Source of the DNA: Streptomyces sp. NBC_00414
Lineage (GTDB): Bacteria; Actinomycetota; Actinomycetes; Streptomycetales; Streptomycetaceae
Direction: 5' to 3'
Assembly: GCF_036038375.1 (NCBI RefSeq)
Contig: NZ_CP107935.1
Span: 5,394,001 to 5,458,000, forward strand
DNA: 64,000 nt
Both the position numbers and the translations under genes were made by a program. Positions 17,240 to 24,318 of this stretch are shown one piece after another; the first letter of the stretch is position 1; each line of letters starts with the position of its first letter. The notes below the pieces were generated by a model. It did no database searches. It was not told the DNA's origin and saw only the letters and a program-made list of their open reading frames with translations.

Positions 17240-18586
17240 CTACCGGGCGAACATCTCCAGCGCGCCCGACACCAGCGTCCGTACGCCGGGGCCGACCGTC
17301 GCGAGGTCGGGGGCGAAGTGCGGGCTGTGGTTGCTGGGCACGGCGGCGAGCTGTTCCATCAGGTCGCCCCCGGCCCCGGCGGCGGCCGCGTCCCACACCT
17401 CCGCGGGCGTGCTCGTCACGAACCAGTACGAGTACGGGAGCCCGCCCCCGGGGCCGCCTTCGGGTCCGCCCTCCGCCAGGAACGGGAAGTCCTCGCTGCC
17501 CATGACGGGGCCGAAGTCGAGAACCGTGCCCGCGCCGAACACCTCGCCGTGCACGGCCGCGACCCGGCGGTCGGTGTCGGCGTCGTTCACCGTCACCGGG
17601 AAACTCCCGCCGACCGTCACGGTGGGTTCGCGCGGGCAGCCCGCAGCCGCGCACTCGCCCGCGGCGATACGCCGGATCGAGGCGAGCATCCGGTCGCGTA
17701 CCTCGGCGGACTGCGTGCGCAGATTGAGGGAGATATGAGCCTCGGCCGGGATGATGTTGTGCCGGGTGCCCGCCTCGATGCGCCCCACGGTCAGCACCGC
17801 GGACTCGCGGGCCGCGATCTCGCGCGAGACGACGCTCTGCAGCCGCGTCACGATGTACGCGGCCGTCACCACCGGGTCCACGCACGCCTCGGGCCGTGAG
17901 CCGTGCCCGCCCACCCCGTGCACGACGATGTCGACGTCCGTGGCGGCCGACATGATCAGTCCGGGCGTGTGCGCGTACAGCCCGGCCGGGCCGGGGGCCG
18001 CGTGCTGGGCGAGCAGGACGTCCGGGCGCGGAAAACGCTCGTACAGGCCGTCCGCCACCATCGCGGCGGCGCCCGAGCCGGTCTCCTCGGCGGGCTGCCC
18101 GACGACGAGGAGCGTGCCGGACCAGGTGTCCCGCCCGGCGGCGAGCGCCCCGGCGGCGCCGGCCAGCCAGGTGACGTGCAGGTCGTGGCCGCAGGCGTGC
18201 ATGACACCGGGGGTCTCGGAGGCGTACGGCAGCCCGGTCTCCTCGGCGACCGGCAGCGCGTCCATGTCGCCGCGCAGCAGGACGGTCGGCCCGTCGCCGC
18301 TGCGCAGCATCCCGACGACACCGGGGCCGCCGGTGCCGCCGACGCCCTCGGCCGTCTCGTACCCGGCCTCGCGCAGGCGCCCGGCGAGGATGCCGGCCGT
18401 GCGGTGTTCGCGTGCCGACAGCTCGGGGTGCCGGTGGAGGTCCCGGTAGAGGTTCTCAAGCGCGGGCAGCGGGAGGCCGGCGGTGAGGTCCAGGGCGGTG
18501 CGCGCCGCGGCGGAGAGTTCGGTGGATGGCTCGGCGGCGGAGGGTCCGGCGGGAGAGGTCACGAGGGCAGCGTATGCGGCGTGCAT
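17240..18586 (-). CDS. M20D-family amidohydrolase
   Basis: A 448-residue metal-dependent amidohydrolase of the M20D (hippurate hydrolase, IAA-amino-acid hydrolase) group. Motifs in order are LHRHPELSAREHRT, GDMDALPV, HACGHDLH (metal Cys and His), GQPAEETGSG, HGVGGHGSRPE in the dimerisation domain, GRIEAGTRHNIIPAEA, MGSEDFPF and NHSPHFAPD. There is no signal peptide, so the enzyme is cytoplasmic and would release an amino acid from an N-acyl conjugate. The ATG at 18586 is preferred to the in-frame TTG at 18607, but neither has a clear Shine-Dalgarno. Confidence 0.9.
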   Translation of the reverse strand: MHAAYAALVTSPAGPSAAEPSTELSAAARTALDLTAGLPLPALENLYRDLHRHPELSAREHRTAGILAGRLREAGYETAEGVGGTGGPGVVGMLRSGDGPTVLLRGDMDALPVAEETGLPYASETPGVMHACGHDLHVTWLAGAAGALAAGRDTWSGTLLVVGQPAEETGSGAAAMVADGLYERFPRPDVLLAQHAAPGPAGLYAHTPGLIMSAATDVDIVVHGVGGHGSRPEACVDPVVTAAYIVTRLQSVVSREIAARESAVLTVGRIEAGTRHNIIPAEAHISLNLRTQSAEVRDRMLASIRRIAAGECAAAGCPREPTVTVGGSFPVTVNDADTDRRVAAVHGEVFGAGTVLDFGPVMGSEDFPFLAEGGPEGGPGGGLPYSYWFVTSTPAEVWDAAAAGAGGDLMEQLAAVPSNHSPHFAPDLATVGPGVRTLVSGALEMFAR

Positions 18587-18676
18587 CACTCGTACGGCGG
18601 TGTTCAACGCGGTTGTGGCCGGGTGTCGCTGCTATCCACAAGTGAGGGGGACGACACCCACCGAAGGAAGTGCGGC

Positions 18677-19465
18677 ATGGCCGGCACGCTCGCCATCAAC
18701 TTCACCCAGGGGCTCGACGACGCCTGGTCGAAGATCGCGACATTCGTCCCCAAACTCATCGGGTTCCTCATAATCCTGGTGATCGGCTGGGTCATCTCGA
18801 AGATGATCGCCCGCGTCCTGGACCGGGTCCTGCGCAAGGCGGGCTCCGAGCGCCTGTCGGAACGGGCGGGCACGGAACGGCTCCTGAGCGAGTCCAAGTA
18901 CGACATGACGGGGATCGTCTGCAAGATCGTGTACTACGCGCTGATGCTGATCACCCTGCAGCTCGCGCTCGGTGTCTTCGGCGCCAATCCCGTCAGCGAG
19001 ATGATCAACGGGATCGTGGCCTGGCTGCCGCGCGGCATCGTCGCCGTGGTCCTCGTGGTGATCGCGATGGCCATCGCCAACGGGGTCCGCACCATAGTGG
19101 GCAGCGCGCTGTCGTCCGTCTCGTACGGGAAGACGGTGGCCACCATGATGTGGGCCTGCATCCTCGCGCTGGGCGTCATCGCGGCGCTCGGCCAGGCGGG
19201 CATCGCGACGGCGGTCACACAGCCGGTCCTGTACGCGGCGCTCGCGGCCGTGGCGGGCATCCTGATCGTCGGTGTGGGCGGCGGCATGATCACGCCGATG
19301 CGTCAGCGGTGGGAGCGGTGGCTGGCCACCGCCGAGCGGGAGTCGATGAACGCGAAGGGGAGCATGTCGGCGTACCAGTCCGGGCGGGACGACGCGCTGC
19401 GGGGGCAGCCGGCCCGCGAGCGCACGGATCGGGCCTCCGGCCCGGGCTCGACGATGGACATGTGA
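18677..19465 (+). CDS. TM-helix-repeat membrane protein (MscS-like N-domain type)
   Basis: A 262-residue protein with four membrane helices. The pattern FVPKLIGFLIILVIGWVISK followed by RVLDRVLRKAGSERLSER matches the conserved TM-helix repeat found in small mechanosensitive-channel relatives. The Lys/Arg-rich loop and the later WLPRGIVAVVLVVIAMAIAN helix are repeated features. The C-terminal 50 residues are polar. AAGGAAG precedes the ATG at 18677. It probably affects membrane tension response, but there is no direct evidence of channel activity. Confidence 0.82.
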   Translation: MAGTLAINFTQGLDDAWSKIATFVPKLIGFLIILVIGWVISKMIARVLDRVLRKAGSERLSERAGTERLLSESKYDMTGIVCKIVYYALMLITLQLALGVFGANPVSEMINGIVAWLPRGIVAVVLVVIAMAIANGVRTIVGSALSSVSYGKTVATMMWACILALGVIAALGQAGIATAVTQPVLYAALAAVAGILIVGVGGGMITPMRQRWERWLATAERESMNAKGSMSAYQSGRDDALRGQPARERTDRASGPGSTMDM

Positions 19466-19502
19466 CGGTCGCACGTCGTCCGCGGGCCGGTCGGTGCCGG
19501 CC

Positions 19503-19574
19503 GCGCGGTTCCCCGCGCCCCTGAAAACGGGGCTGCGCCCCAGCTTTTGTCCTTGGGGGCGCGGGGAACCGCGC
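19503..19574. repeat. Dispersed repeat, head-to-head composite hairpin
   Basis: Reverse core (GGTT variant) at 19503-19521, internal AAAACGGGGC/GCCCCAGCTTTT hairpin, then a forward core (AACC variant) at 19556-19574. The two variants are complementary to each other, so pairing is kept. It lies between two convergent genes. Confidence 0.88.
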
Positions 19575-19635
19575 GCTCGGCACCGACCGGCCCGCACCCG
19601 TATCCGCACCGGTACCCGTCGCCGCACCCGCACGG

Positions 19636-19959
19636 CTAGCGCTCGCGCTGAGGCGGGATCAGTCCGTGCAGGTCGACAAGCCAGCTGATCGCCGTGAGCC
19701 GGCACACCGCGTAGTCGTGTCCCACCGGTTCCCGCCAGTCCGTCTCCGCGAGCCCGTCCAGGAAGCCGAGGGCGTAGTCGGTGAGGATCTCGCGGTCCGG
19801 CGGGAGCGGGACCAGCCCAGGGCCCGACGCCGTCAGCCGGTCGCGCAGCTCCGCCACGTGCTGGTCGACCGCAGCCGTGAACGCCGGCTCGAACGCGAAC
19901 TCCGCGAAGCGCGGTGCGTACGCGCGGGCGATCTCGACCAGGGGGACCAGGGATGACAT
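19636..19959 (-). CDS. Small conserved actinobacterial protein
   Basis: A 107-residue soluble, helical protein (MSSLVPLVEIARAYAPRFAE, later PPDREILTDYALGFLDGLAE). The ending AISWLVDLHGLIPP is well conserved in style among Streptomyces hypothetical proteins, and it may belong to a DUF6401-like family, but I am not certain. It is followed by the dispersed repeat and preceded by the XRE-TPR regulator gene in the opposite sense of reading (same strand, 86 bases apart). Confidence 0.7.
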   Translation of the reverse strand: MSSLVPLVEIARAYAPRFAEFAFEPAFTAAVDQHVAELRDRLTASGPGLVPLPPDREILTDYALGFLDGLAETDWREPVGHDYAVCRLTAISWLVDLHGLIPPQRER

Positions 19960-20045
19960 CCGTCCACGGTAAATGTGACGGGGCGGTACGAGGAGGGGGG
20001 TTTGGGATGGTTTCCGTCACACCGGGGCGTACGGGAGGGTAGTGG

Positions 20046-21389
20046 TCACAGCGGTGGGTGTGCCGGTGCCGGGCCCAGGGTCGTCGTGCCGGGCGCGGTG
20101 CGGTGTCCGAGCCCCGTCCGGTACGCGTCCAGGGCCGCGTCGATCCGCCCCGTACGCCGCAGCAGGTCGCCCAGCAGACGGCACAGATCGGCCAGGTCGC
20201 CCGCCGCGCCCGCCCGTTCCAGCAGGCTGAGCGCACGGACGTAGTGCTCCTCGGCCGTCTCGGTGTCCCGGGCGTCCTCCGCGATGATGCCGAGCAGCCG
20301 GTGCGCGCCCGCCGAGTGGACGGCCCCCCGCTCCGAGCTGAGGTCGCCCAGCACGCCGTGGAGCAGGGTCGCGGCCTCCTCCGACTTGCCGCGCCGGTGG
20401 AGCACGTCCGCCAGTTCCACCGCGACCTGGCTGGTGTAGAGCGCGGCCCGCTGGGCGGAGTGCATGGCCTGCGCCTCGCGCAACTCGCTCTCGGCGCGCT
20501 CCAGGTCGCCGTTCTGCGCGTACAGGTACCCGCGCATCCAGTGGCAGTTGGCCAGCTCGGTACGGATCTGGAGCTGCCGGTACAGCTCCGCCGCCTTGCC
20601 CAGGGACGCGTCGGCCTCGGCCATCCGCCCCTCGGCGATCATCGTGCGGGCGACGGACCGGTGCATACGCGCCAGCAGCGCGGGATCGCCGACCTGCGGG
20701 GCCAGCGCGAGCGCGAACTCCGCCGCCTGTGCCGCCCGGGCGTGCGCCCCCATGTCCATGTAGGGCGCGATCACCGCCGCGTAGAGCAGCAGCAGGGCGT
20801 CCGGGTCGTGCAGCCCGCCCTTGTTCAGCTCGTCGATGGCGGATTCCAGCAGGTAGCAGGCGTACCGGAGTTCGCCCGCGAGGTAGTGCGAGACGGCCCG
20901 GCCGCGCAGGGCCGGGACGCGGACGGGCAGCGGTTCGTCCGCGAGCCGTTTCTCCGACTCCTCGAAACGCAGCCGGGCCGTCGCCAGGTCGCCGGTGTCC
21001 ATGGCGCACTCGCCGAGGCCGAGCAGGGCGGCCGCGCACTCGGCGTTCAGGCCGAGGGCCTCCGCCTCGGCGAGCAGCGCGGTGTACTGCTCGGCGGCGA
21101 TCTCCGCCTCACCGGTCGCCAGTGTGCGCTGGGCATCGGTGAGTCTCAGCCGCAGATCCGTGGCGAGATGCGCGGGGCGCCCGGTGGCCAGTTCCTCGTA
21201 CGCGATCCCGAGCCGTTCGGCGATGTGCCGCAGTGCCTCCTCGGAGGGCCGTACGCGTCCTGCCTCCAGCGTGGAGACGTACGCGGGGGTGTAGGCGGGT
21301 TCCGCCAGTTGTTTCTGTGTCAGCCCGCGTTCCGTACGCAGTTGCTGCACTCTGCGCCCGATGATTCCCGGGTCGTCGCGCTCGGCCAT
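20046..21389 (-). CDS. XRE-family HTH regulator with C-terminal TPR domain
   Basis: A 447-residue regulator. Residues 9-65 form an XRE helix-turn-helix (GRRVQQLRTERGLTQKQLAE, then YVSTLEAGRVRPSEEALRHI). Residues of about 85-430 are tandem TPR-type helical hairpins, with repeated A-x-x-x-L-x-x-A patterns such as ALLGLGECAMDTGDLATARL and AEEHYVRALSLLERAGAAGD. The architecture equals that of RRNPP-type peptide-responsive regulators, though many Streptomyces homologues have no known ligand. The ATG at 21389 gives the standard start, and the long upstream extension of the frame is rejected. A perfect 14-bp palindrome lies 16 bases upstream. A 37-residue hydrophobic peptide gene is divergent. Confidence 0.9.
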   Translation of the reverse strand: MAERDDPGIIGRRVQQLRTERGLTQKQLAEPAYTPAYVSTLEAGRVRPSEEALRHIAERLGIAYEELATGRPAHLATDLRLRLTDAQRTLATGEAEIAAEQYTALLAEAEALGLNAECAAALLGLGECAMDTGDLATARLRFEESEKRLADEPLPVRVPALRGRAVSHYLAGELRYACYLLESAIDELNKGGLHDPDALLLLYAAVIAPYMDMGAHARAAQAAEFALALAPQVGDPALLARMHRSVARTMIAEGRMAEADASLGKAAELYRQLQIRTELANCHWMRGYLYAQNGDLERAESELREAQAMHSAQRAALYTSQVAVELADVLHRRGKSEEAATLLHGVLGDLSSERGAVHSAGAHRLLGIIAEDARDTETAEEHYVRALSLLERAGAAGDLADLCRLLGDLLRRTGRIDAALDAYRTGLGHRTAPGTTTLGPAPAHPPL

Positions 21390-21404
21390 GGCGTAAGCAT
21401 GCCA

Positions 21405-21418
21405 GTAAGTCGACTTAC
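21405..21418. promoter_or_regulatory. Palindrome upstream of the XRE-TPR gene, likely operator
   Basis: GTAAGTCGACTTAC, a perfect 14-bp palindrome, begins 16 bases before the regulator start. Related half sites follow (AAGTTAAG near 21454, GTTAAG near 21525 and 21537) in an unusually AT-rich stretch reaching toward the divergent peptide gene. Confidence 0.6.
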
Positions 21419-21599
21419 ACCTGTCCGCTATCCAACTTCCTGTTGAAACGGGCAAGTTAAGTCTTCTGCGCAGGCCGTCGATCGGCTCAATGCGGCCCTT
21501 GCCCCGAAGGCGAACACGCCCTAGGTTAAGCGGCGCGTTAAGCGCACGATGAAGCACATTTAATACGCTGGCCTACGTTGACGTTGCGAGGTTGTCGCC

Positions 21600-21713
21600 G
21601 TGTTCCGACGCATTGCCACGCGCTACCTTCCGGCTCGTTTCATCGCGGCGTTCGGTGCGGCCGTGGTTGCTTTCGCCGCGCTGGTGAGTGCGGCCAACGC
21701 AGTGCCTCACTAA
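21600..21713 (+). CDS. Putative 37-residue hydrophobic/secreted peptide
   Basis: GTG at 21600, TAA at 21711-21713. The product has a basic N-terminus (VFRRIATRYLPARF), one hydrophobic segment (IAAFGAAVVAFAALVSAA) and a short tail, ANAVPH. This looks like a signal peptide with an Ala-x-Ala-type cleavage site and almost no mature part, or a single-pass micro membrane protein. GCGAGG lies about eight bases before the GTG. The position divergent from an HTH-TPR regulator raises the possibility of a signalling peptide. I do not recognise a family, and expression is not proven. Confidence 0.5.
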   Translation: MFRRIATRYLPARFIAAFGAAVVAFAALVSAANAVPH

Positions 21714-21767
21714 GCCCTGCGTCAGCCCCGGGGCCGGGTTTCGGCTGCCGGCCGGTGAGGGCTCGGC

Positions 21768-21786
21768 GCGCGGTTCCCCGCGCCCC
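21768..21786. repeat. Dispersed repeat, single reverse copy
   Basis: GCGCGGTTCCCCGCGCCCC variant between the small peptide gene and the permease gene, in the 157-base gap. Confidence 0.8.
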
Positions 21787-21870
21787 TGACCCGGCCCGGG
21801 CGCGCTGACAGGGTTTGCCCAGGTCCTGCGCGGGGCGTGCACAGGGCCTGCCGTTAGCCTGCTCTCTCGT

Positions 21871-22881
21871 ATGGAGAACGGACGGAACGCAGCCGACGGG
21901 GCGCGGGTGGTGGCCCGGGCGCTCGTGCACGCGGTGGTCGGCGGGGTGGCGTTGCTCGCCATCGTTACCGTCGGGTCGGTGCTCGGGCCGATGGTCGTGC
22001 TCGATCTCGCCACCCCCGCCATGGCCGCCTGGTGGACCGTGTTCACCGCCGTCGCCGTACAGGGCATCCCCTTCCTGCTGCTGGGCACGGTCGTGTCGGC
22101 GGCGATCGGGGCGTTCGTGCCGGAGCGGGTCTTCCGGCGCGTACTGCCGAGGAACCCGGCGCTCGCCGTGCCCGTCGCCGGAGCGGCCGGGGCCGTGCTG
22201 CCGGGCTGCGAGTGCGCGTCCGTGCCCGTGGCGGACAGCCTGATGCGGCGCGGGGTCGCGCCGGCCGCCGCGCTCGCCTTCCTGCTGTCCGCGCCCGCCA
22301 TCAACCCGGTCGTCCTCGTCGCCACCTCCATCGCCTTCCCGGGAGATCCGGCCATGGTGGGCGCCCGGCTCCTGGCCTCCCTCGCCACCGCCGTCGCGAT
22401 GGGGTGGCTGTGGGTGCGGTTCGGCAAGGAGGAGTGGCTGCCCTCGGTTCGGCGCGGGGACGGCACGGCGGCCGGTCCGGGCGGGTGGCGGGGCTTCCGT
22501 GACGGGCTGCAGCACGACTTCCTGCACGCCGGGGGGTTCCTCGTGCTGGGGGCGGCCGCCGCGGCGACGTTCAACATCCTGGTGCCGCGGTCCCTGCTCG
22601 ACGTGTTCACCGGCTCGCCCTGGCTGTCGGTGCTGCTGCTCGCCGTCCTCGCGGTCGTGCTGTGCGTGTGCTCCGAGGCGGACGCCTTCGTGGCGGCCTC
22701 GCTGACCGGGTTCTCGCCCACGGCCCGGCTGGCCTTCATGGTCGTCGGGCCCATGGTCGACCTGAAGCTCGTCGCGCTCCAGGCGGGGACCTTCGGGCGG
22801 GCGTTCGCGGTCCGGTTCTCGTCCGTGACCTGGGTGGTGGCCGTGGTCAGCAGCGTGCTGGTGGGCGGGTGGCTCCTGTGA
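21871..22881 (+). CDS. YraQ/DUF318-family permease
   Basis: A 336-residue membrane protein with about eight helices. The two conserved motifs of this permease family are present: GCECASVPVADSL with SAPAINPVVL, and near the C-terminus VCSEADAFVAAS. The Cys and Asp residues in these motifs suggest handling of a metal or thiol compound. It overlaps the next gene by four bases (GTGA), and that pairing with a TIGR03943 protein is standard for the family (YcgR/YcgQ type). The transported substrate is not established. No obvious metal-regulator site is visible upstream. Confidence 0.88.
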   Translation: MENGRNAADGARVVARALVHAVVGGVALLAIVTVGSVLGPMVVLDLATPAMAAWWTVFTAVAVQGIPFLLLGTVVSAAIGAFVPERVFRRVLPRNPALAVPVAGAAGAVLPGCECASVPVADSLMRRGVAPAAALAFLLSAPAINPVVLVATSIAFPGDPAMVGARLLASLATAVAMGWLWVRFGKEEWLPSVRRGDGTAAGPGGWRGFRDGLQHDFLHAGGFLVLGAAAAATFNILVPRSLLDVFTGSPWLSVLLLAVLAVVLCVCSEADAFVAASLTGFSPTARLAFMVVGPMVDLKLVALQAGTFGRAFAVRFSSVTWVVAVVSSVLVGGWLL

Positions 22882-23684
22882 GCCACGGCGTCCGCCCGCG
22901 TCTGCGCCCGCAGGGCGTGCTGCTGATCCTGTGCGGGTCGGCACTGCTCCGGATCGCACTCTTCAGCGAGCTGTACCTGCGCTACGTGAAGGAGGGTCTG
23001 CGCCCGTACCTCATAGCCTCCGGCGCGGCCCTGACAGCACTGGGCCTGCTGGGCCTGCTCACCCTTGACCACGCCCCCGACGAGGAAGACCCCCACGACG
23101 CGGACCACGGCGAGGACGTGGAACCCGGCGAGGACGTGGAACCCGGCCACGCCGAGGACGGCGGCCACGACCACACCCACACCCACGCCCACACCCGTAA
23201 CCCCCGCATCGCGTGGCTCCTCACCGCTCCCGCCCTGGCCCTCCTCCTCTTCCCGCCGCCCGCCCTCGGCTCGTACAGCGCGGAACGCGAGGAGGCGAGG
23301 GTCGCGGCCCAGGGCGCCGGCACGTTCCCGGAGCTGCCCGCCGGGGACCCCCTCGACCTGACCCTGGGCGCGTTCGCCTCCCGCGCGGAGTGGGACACCG
23401 GCGCGTCCTTGAAGGGGCGCACGGTCCGGCTGACCGGCTTCGTGACCCGCGACGACGACACCTGGTCGGTGGCCCGCCTGCTGGTCACCTGCTGCGCCGC
23501 CGACGCCCAGGCACTGAAGGTCGAGATCCGCGGCGAGGACGCCCCGGCGCCCGACACCTGGGTGACGGTCACGGGAACCTGGCACCCCACGGGAAGGCCC
23601 GGCACGGACGCGGCCCGCCCCGTACTGGACGCGGTCTCGGTGAAGAGGACGACGGCGCCTTCGGACCCGTACGAGAAGCGTTGA
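22878..23684 (+). CDS. TIGR03943/DUF1980-family protein with His-rich loop
   Basis: A 268-residue partner of the upstream permease. Two N-terminal helices (GVLLILCGSALLRIALFSEL, then ALTALGLLGLLTL) are followed by a His/Asp/Glu-rich loop (residues about 65-108, including GHDHTHTHAHTR), a third helix and an extracellular OB-like domain (GRTVRLTGFVTRDDDTWSVA, LLVTCCAADAQ with adjacent cysteines). The His-rich loop is a plausible metal-binding segment. The GTG at 22878 overlaps the permease stop, so the two are co-translated. Confidence 0.88.
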   Translation: MSHGVRPRLRPQGVLLILCGSALLRIALFSELYLRYVKEGLRPYLIASGAALTALGLLGLLTLDHAPDEEDPHDADHGEDVEPGEDVEPGHAEDGGHDHTHTHAHTRNPRIAWLLTAPALALLLFPPPALGSYSAEREEARVAAQGAGTFPELPAGDPLDLTLGAFASRAEWDTGASLKGRTVRLTGFVTRDDDTWSVARLLVTCCAADAQALKVEIRGEDAPAPDTWVTVTGTWHPTGRPGTDAARPVLDAVSVKRTTAPSDPYEKR

Positions 23685-23717
23685 TCCGTTGTCAGTGGCG
23701 GCGTGTTGACTTGGCGC

Positions 23718-24302
23718 ATGACTGACAAGCACACGGCGGACAAGGCGAGTCACGGCGATGTCCGGCGGACCACGGCGGCTCCCGCGCACGGCACCGAGAT
23801 GGTGGAGCCGTCGCGGTTCAGGATCCGCGACGTGAGGATCGACGGGCGGGGTGACGGGGTGAGAGTTCCGAGAGGGGGCTCGTACCGGATCGCTTTCGAT
23901 GTGCTGCACGACTGCTCGATGTGCGGCAACGCCATCAACCAGGTGATCGTCGGACTGGCGGGCGAGGACCGGGCCCAGGCGTCGGTGTGGAACGGCAAGC
24001 GGCGCAGCGGGGGCGGCGTGAAGGTGGTCAACGCCGGTTCGAGCGTCGAGGCACTGGCGGAGGACAACCCGGGCCCGGCGGAGTGGGTGAACGTGTCGTG
24101 CGACCTCGTCGTGCCCGACGAGCCCGGCGTGCACTCGGTCCGCGCCCGTTACGCCCAGGCGTACCAGGGCCGCCTGATGACCGCCGAGGGCCGCGCGATC
24201 CCCCAGCCGGAGTACGAGGACGTACTGGGCTGGTGGAAGGTCGACCGCCCGGACGGCCCCGGCCCGGAATCGACCATAGGGACGATCATCGTGGAGGGCT
24301 GA
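23718..24302 (+). CDS. Conserved hypothetical protein
   Basis: A 194-residue soluble protein. A polar N-terminus of about 30 residues is followed by a beta-rich domain (RFRIRDVRIDGRGDGVRVPR, YRIAFDVLHDCSMCGNAINQ, then VNVSCDLVVPDEPGVHSVRA). The DCSMCGN motif has two Cys three residues apart, and a third Cys is present in NVSCD. The domain has the look of a beta-sandwich, but I do not recognise the family. The ATG at 23718 lacks a good ribosome site, and an in-frame start at 23703 is possible. It converges with the next gene with only 16 bases between. Confidence 0.75.
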   Translation: MTDKHTADKASHGDVRRTTAAPAHGTEMVEPSRFRIRDVRIDGRGDGVRVPRGGSYRIAFDVLHDCSMCGNAINQVIVGLAGEDRAQASVWNGKRRSGGGVKVVNAGSSVEALAEDNPGPAEWVNVSCDLVVPDEPGVHSVRARYAQAYQGRLMTAEGRAIPQPEYEDVLGWWKVDRPDGPGPESTIGTIIVEG

Positions 24303-24318
24303 CGCTCCGGTCGCGCGT

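Noticed and set aside
21573..24134. 853-codon minus-strand ORF opposite the permease and TIGR03943 genes
   Set aside because: Low-complexity composition; the plus strand has the coupled permease pair with conserved motifs.
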